Origin: Bacteroidales bacterium
GTDB lineage: Bacteria > Bacteroidota > Bacteroidia > Bacteroidales > Muribaculaceae
Length of the DNA stretch: 18,426 nucleotides
Direction: 5' to 3'
Assembly: GCA_030526455.1 (NCBI GenBank)
Contig: JAUNCU010000007.1
Location: forward strand, 12,731 to 31,156
Part shown: positions 14,779 to 18,426 of the stretch, piece by piece
Layout of the letters: the number at the start of each line of letters is the position of its first letter
Position numbering within the stretch: the first letter of the stretch is position 1
Made by a program: the position numbers and the translations under genes
Notes under the pieces: model-generated
Databases searched by the model: none
What the model saw: only the letters and a program-made list of their open reading frames with translations
What the model was told of the DNA's origin: nothing

Positions 14779-16242
14779 TTATTCTTTTTCTTCGTTAAAA
14801 ATGTCGGCGAGCACCTCGCGGTCGTCGAAGTGGTGCTTTACGCCGTTGATTTCTTGATAAGTTTCATGACCCTTGCCGGCGACGAGCACCACGTCGCCTT
14901 TCTTGGCGAGGCGGCATGCCACCTTGATGGCTTCGCGGCGGTCGGTGATTTTGAGCACACGGCTGCGGTTGCTCTCGTCGAGGCCGGCTTCCATTTGGCG
15001 CAGAATTTCCTCGGGGTCTTCGTCGCGGGGATTGTCGCTGGTGAGTATCACCTGATTGCTGCGGTTGGCGGCTTCGGCGGCCATCATGGGGCGCTTGCCG
15101 TGGTCGCGGTTACCGCCGCAGCCACACACGGTGATCACTTCACCGCAGTCGCACTGCACGTCTTTGATGGCGGTGAGCACGTTGACGAGGGCGTCGGGGG
15201 TGTGGGCGTAGTCCACCACGGCGATGTAGCCGCGGGGCGAACGCATGGTCTGGAAGCGGCCCGACACGGGGCGAAGCATGCTCATCTTCACCAGCACGTC
15301 GTCGCGGTCGAAGCCCAGCAGCAGCGCCACGCCATACACGCTGTCGAGGTTATACACATTGAATCGGCCGGTGAACAGCACTTCCAACTCTTTGCCGTTG
15401 AGGGTGATGGTGGTGCCGTCGAGGCGTTCTTCTATCACCTGTGCCTTGAAGTCGGCCATGGTGCGCAGCGAGTAGGTGCAGTGCTTGGCTTTGCAGTTTT
15501 GCAGCATCACGCTGCCCACCTTGTCGTCGGCGTTGACCAGGGCGAAGGCATCGCTCTCGAGACGGTCGAAAAACATCTTCTTGGCCTCGATGTAGGCGTC
15601 CACGGTCTTGTGGTAGTCGAGGTGATCGCGGGTGAGGTTGGTGAACACGCCGCCGGCGAATTTCAGCCCGTCGATGCGGTGCTGTGCGCAGGCGTGCGAA
15701 CTCACCTCCATGAAGGCGTATTCGCATCCCGCTTCCACCATCTCGTGCAGCAAGCGGTTGAGCGAGAGGTGGTCGGGGGTAGTCTGCTTGGCTTCATATT
15801 CGGTGCGGTCCACCACATTTTTCACGGTGGAGAGCAAGCCCGCCTTGTAGCCCAGCAGTTGGGTGAGTTCGTAGAGAAGGGTGGCGGTGGTGGTTTTGCC
15901 GTTGGTGCCGGTCACGCCCACCAGGCGCAACTTCTCGCTGGGGTGGTCGTACCATGCGCTCGCCAGCAGTGCCAGCGCCACGGTGCTGTTTTCCACCTTG
16001 ATATATGTTACTGCCTCATCGATGGTCTCGGGCAGGTCTTCACACACCACCGCTGCGGCGCCGCTGGCCACCACTTGCGGAATGAATCGGTGAGCGTCGA
16101 CCGTCACGCCCTTCACGGCAATGAATAGCGCGCCCGCCTTGGCCTGGCGAGAATCGTTGGTCACGCTGGTGATCTCAACTGCGCTGTCGCCTACCACTTC
16201 AAGGACCTTGATGCCGGCGAGTAATTCGTTTAACTTTTTCAT
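14779..16242 (-). CDS. murE: UDP-MurNAc-tripeptide synthetase MurE (meso-DAP type)
   Basis: 487 residues. It adds the third stem-peptide residue with ATP. The P-loop is TGTNGKTTT (111-119), the central domain has SSHACAQHR and TNLTRDHLDYH, and the C-terminal domain has YAHTPD (345-350) and GKGHETYQ. DNPR at 403-406 is the signature of enzymes that use meso-diaminopimelate; lysine-adding enzymes have other residues there. This predicts a Gram-negative type peptidoglycan. The 95 bp to the end of ftsI are AT-rich and hold no evident terminator. Confidence 0.97.
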   Translation of the reverse strand: MKKLNELLAGIKVLEVVGDSAVEITSVTNDSRQAKAGALFIAVKGVTVDAHRFIPQVVASGAAAVVCEDLPETIDEAVTYIKVENSTVALALLASAWYDHPSEKLRLVGVTGTNGKTTTATLLYELTQLLGYKAGLLSTVKNVVDRTEYEAKQTTPDHLSLNRLLHEMVEAGCEYAFMEVSSHACAQHRIDGLKFAGGVFTNLTRDHLDYHKTVDAYIEAKKMFFDRLESDAFALVNADDKVGSVMLQNCKAKHCTYSLRTMADFKAQVIEERLDGTTITLNGKELEVLFTGRFNVYNLDSVYGVALLLGFDRDDVLVKMSMLRPVSGRFQTMRSPRGYIAVVDYAHTPDALVNVLTAIKDVQCDCGEVITVCGCGGNRDHGKRPMMAAEAANRSNQVILTSDNPRDEDPEEILRQMEAGLDESNRSRVLKITDRREAIKVACRLAKKGDVVLVAGKGHETYQEINGVKHHFDDREVLADIFNEEKE

Positions 16243-16337
16243 TTCTTCAGCAGATATGTTGTCTTTTATCGAAAATTCTTTGTTGTGCTATATATATATT
16301 ATAAATATGTGTAGCGGAGCCCGTGCCGTTGCTGTCG

Positions 16338-18426
16338 TCAATTCTTCGCTATGCGCGGATTGTTCGACAGGTGAAGTTTGATGCTTGTGCCTCGGTGGTA
16401 GGCGCTGCCAGGCGCCACACTCTGGCTGGTGACGATGCCCACGCCTTCGCATTCCACACGCAGCCCCAGTCGCTCGAGGCGCACCAACGCATCGCGCAGG
16501 TTGAGGCCCACCACATTGGGCACGCCTTTGTTGTGGTTTTGCGGGGTGCGGGTGTGCACGGTCTTGGTCTCGCCCACTGCTTCCTTGATGTAGGAGTTGC
16601 GCGACTGGCGGTCGGTGGCGGCGGTCACCATGGGGGCTTCGGCGTCGCCTTTCGCGCCGGTGGTGCTGCGGCGGTAGTCGCTGGCGTTGCCCAGCAGGCC
16701 GCGCGCGTGCAGTTTCAGGGCTATATTTTTCATCACGGTGCCGCTGGTGGAAGCCGCGTTGCCGTCGCCAGCGATGAGCACCATGCAACTATACATGGGT
16801 TTCTCGTAGGGGAAGAAGCCGCAGAAGGCGAGGCGTCGTGCACTGCCGTAGCCACTTTTGCCGCCCGAAATATAGGCGGTGCCGGTTTTGCCGGCCAGGT
16901 GCACTGTGCTGTCGCGCAGCGAGCGTGCCGTGCCCTGGCGCCACACCACGCCGTGAAGCAGTTCGCGCATCTTGGCGGCGTTTTCGGGTGAGCACACTTG
17001 CTTGCGCACGTAACTCACTGGCACGATAGAGTCGGGTTCGCCTTCGCGAGAGAGTTTCTTGATGAGGCGTGGACGCACGAATTTGCCGTCGTTGGCCCAC
17101 GAGTTGTATATGGCGAGGGTGTAGATGGGTGGAATGTACACGTCGTAGCCGAACGACTGGCCGCGCAGCGTGAGGCGTCCTTCTTTGTTGTTCTTCAGCA
17201 CGCGGTAGCGAGGCTGGCGTTCGCCGGCGATGCCGGTGTTGAAGGGTTCGAAGAATCCCATGCCCTCGAGGCGCTGGCGCAGGCCGTCGGGGTTTTTGGC
17301 ATATTTGCGCCACATGATGCGGCACATGCCCACATTCGACGACTTGGCGATGATGTCGCGTATGCAGAACGAGCCGGCGCCGTGTTCGTCGCGCACGCTG
17401 ATGCCCGATTCGAGTTGATAGGTGTGCCCCGTGGTGACTACCTCGTCGAGGTCGTTCACGATGCCGTCTTCCAGCGCCACCATCATGTTGATGGGCTTCA
17501 GCACCGAGCCAGGCTCGTAGCCGAGCACGGCATGGTTTTCGCCCTCGCGATACTGGCCGGTGGCGGGGTCGCGGTCGAGGTTGGAGATGGCCTTGATTTC
17601 GCCGGTGCTCACTTCCATCAATATGGCGCAGCCCCATCGGCCGTTGCAATTCTTGAGCGTGGTCACCAACTCATTCTCCACGATGTCTTGCAACTGGATG
17701 TTGATGGTGGTGGTGACGTCGTAGCCCGGTGTGGGCTTTTCGCCGTAGTTGGCGGTGTTGGCGTTCAGTGCCACGCGGGGCGCCTTGGCGGGAATGCCGA
17801 AGAGGAGATTGTCGAGAAACATCTCCAGGCCGGTGATGCCGTGGCGGCCGCCGTCGCTGTTTTTCAGCAGTTGGCTATAGAACATTTCCTTGCTCTGGCG
17901 CAGGAAGGGGAATTTGCTGATGCGGGTGATCACGTTTTTCTCCACAGGCTTTTTCAGCAGTTGGAACGTTTCGCTACGCTCTTTGCTGCCGCGCAGCAGC
18001 ATCTCTTTCCACTCCTCGGCGGGAGTGCGGGGGAACACGCTCGCGAGGCTGTCGCACAGGGCGGGCAACTGTCGGTTGAATTCGTCGGCGTTGAAGGCGG
18101 CGTGCTTCCAGTTGATGTAGCCTTGGTAGAGGAGTATGGGGTCGCTCACGTTGCCGATGCTTCGCGCAGCCATCGATCCGAATGGCTTCTTGCGGCGCAT
18201 CAGTCGCTCGCCGTAGAGTATCTTGTTGCTCTTGTTGAGGAATGGGAATTTCCTCAGGCGTTCAAATTCGCTGTGCGTCACCATGTGGTCGATGAGTTTG
18301 TAGCAGTGGCTTTTCTTCTCCTTGGCGGCCAGCAGGGTGGTTTTCCACTGCTCGGCGCTCTTGCTGGGGTCGAAGTCGGCGAGGCTGTCGCACAGGGCGG
18401 GCAGTTCCTTCATGAATTCCGAGTCC
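16338..18426 (-). CDS. ftsI: Septal transpeptidase FtsI (PASTA-tailed penicillin-binding protein), 5' end missing
   Basis: At least 695 residues are visible and the frame runs off the right edge, so the true start and the membrane anchor are outside. Residues are numbered from the Met at 18413. The transpeptidase motifs are SVLK (303-306), SSN (358-360) and KTG (509-511), all intact, so it should crosslink septal peptidoglycan together with FtsW. A single PASTA domain (about 629-684, VPNVVGLNLRDALVRL) closes the protein. The N-terminal pedestal contains two related copies of a segment of about 70 residues starting LPALCDSLA, 112 residues apart. First gene of the visible dcw operon, followed by murE. 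Confidence 0.95.
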   Translation of the reverse strand, partial: DSEFMKELPALCDSLADFDPSKSAEQWKTTLLAAKEKKSHCYKLIDHMVTHSEFERLRKFPFLNKSNKILYGERLMRRKKPFGSMAARSIGNVSDPILLYQGYINWKHAAFNADEFNRQLPALCDSLASVFPRTPAEEWKEMLLRGSKERSETFQLLKKPVEKNVITRISKFPFLRQSKEMFYSQLLKNSDGGRHGITGLEMFLDNLLFGIPAKAPRVALNANTANYGEKPTPGYDVTTTINIQLQDIVENELVTTLKNCNGRWGCAILMEVSTGEIKAISNLDRDPATGQYREGENHAVLGYEPGSVLKPINMMVALEDGIVNDLDEVVTTGHTYQLESGISVRDEHGAGSFCIRDIIAKSSNVGMCRIMWRKYAKNPDGLRQRLEGMGFFEPFNTGIAGERQPRYRVLKNNKEGRLTLRGQSFGYDVYIPPIYTLAIYNSWANDGKFVRPRLIKKLSREGEPDSIVPVSYVRKQVCSPENAAKMRELLHGVVWRQGTARSLRDSTVHLAGKTGTAYISGGKSGYGSARRLAFCGFFPYEKPMYSCMVLIAGDGNAASTSGTVMKNIALKLHARGLLGNASDYRRSTTGAKGDAEAPMVTAATDRQSRNSYIKEAVGETKTVHTRTPQNHNKGVPNVVGLNLRDALVRLERLGLRVECEGVGIVTSQSVAPGSAYHRGTSIKLHLSNNPRIAKN
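17868..18426 (-). repeat. Internal tandem duplication within ftsI
   Basis: The segment from EF-x-x-x-LPALCDSLA through RKFPFLNKSNKILY (18204-18426) recurs as LPALCDSLA through SKFPFLRQSKEMFY (17868-18083), a period of 112 codons (336 bp). The conserved marker FGSMAARSIGN lies only after the first copy, while the normally following GRHGITGLE comes after the second. DNA identity is still visible at the start of each copy (CTGTCGCACAGGGCGGGCA). Confidence 0.8.

Noticed and set aside
14830..16128. Long plus-strand open frame opposite murE (432 codons), and a similar one opposite murD (12155-13447)
   Set aside because: Both mirror well-supported Mur ligases and show no family features.

Overview
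The window reads as a chromosomal segment of a Bacteroidales bacterium, Prevotellaceae- or Muribaculaceae-like. The grounds are the gene order of its division and cell-wall (dcw) cluster, family-typical proteins such as a PASTA-tailed FtsI with a long N-terminal pedestal, a roughly 420-residue MraY and a 451-residue FtsZ, the lack of clear Shine-Dalgarno sites, and promoters of the TTTG / TAnnTTTG type. The genus cannot be fixed from the sequence alone.

From about 4.38 kb to the right edge the minus strand carries an intact, tightly packed dcw operon, in transcription order ftsI (5' end outside the window), murE, mraY, murD, ftsW, murG, murC, ftsQ, ftsA, ftsZ. MurC, MurD and MurE build the UDP-MurNAc-peptide; MurE has the DNPR motif of meso-diaminopimelate enzymes. 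MraY and MurG make lipid I and lipid II. FtsW with FtsI polymerises and crosslinks septal wall. FtsQ, FtsA and FtsZ organise the divisome. Genes overlap or lie within about 150 bp of each other. FtsI contains an internal duplication of about 112 residues. FtsQ starts at TTG and is followed by an out-of-frame lysine/proline-rich stretch that looks like a lost or shifted C-terminal tail.

The left 4.4 kb is accessory. Its most notable feature is a 111-bp direct repeat: the last 33 codons of ftsZ, its stop codon and 9 bp downstream occur at the real ftsZ end (4374-4484) and again at 1720-1830, with only two mismatches. Between the copies lies an AT-richer 2.54-kb segment whose genes run on the opposite strand. 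It holds a small pseudogene with two in-frame stops, a DUF4417-like gene, a small basic protein with an HVHYW motif and a small acidic protein, the last three packed like an operon, followed by a strong bidirectional terminator. This looks like an insertion that entered at the ftsZ 3' end and rebuilt the gene, leaving the old end stranded next to what may be its original terminator.

Left of the stranded ftsZ end is a minus-strand AAA ATPase of the DUF4143 type with an altered sensor-region motif. Its upstream region holds three 33-bp-spaced repeats, the nearest supplying part of a good promoter, and a perfect 32-bp palindrome.
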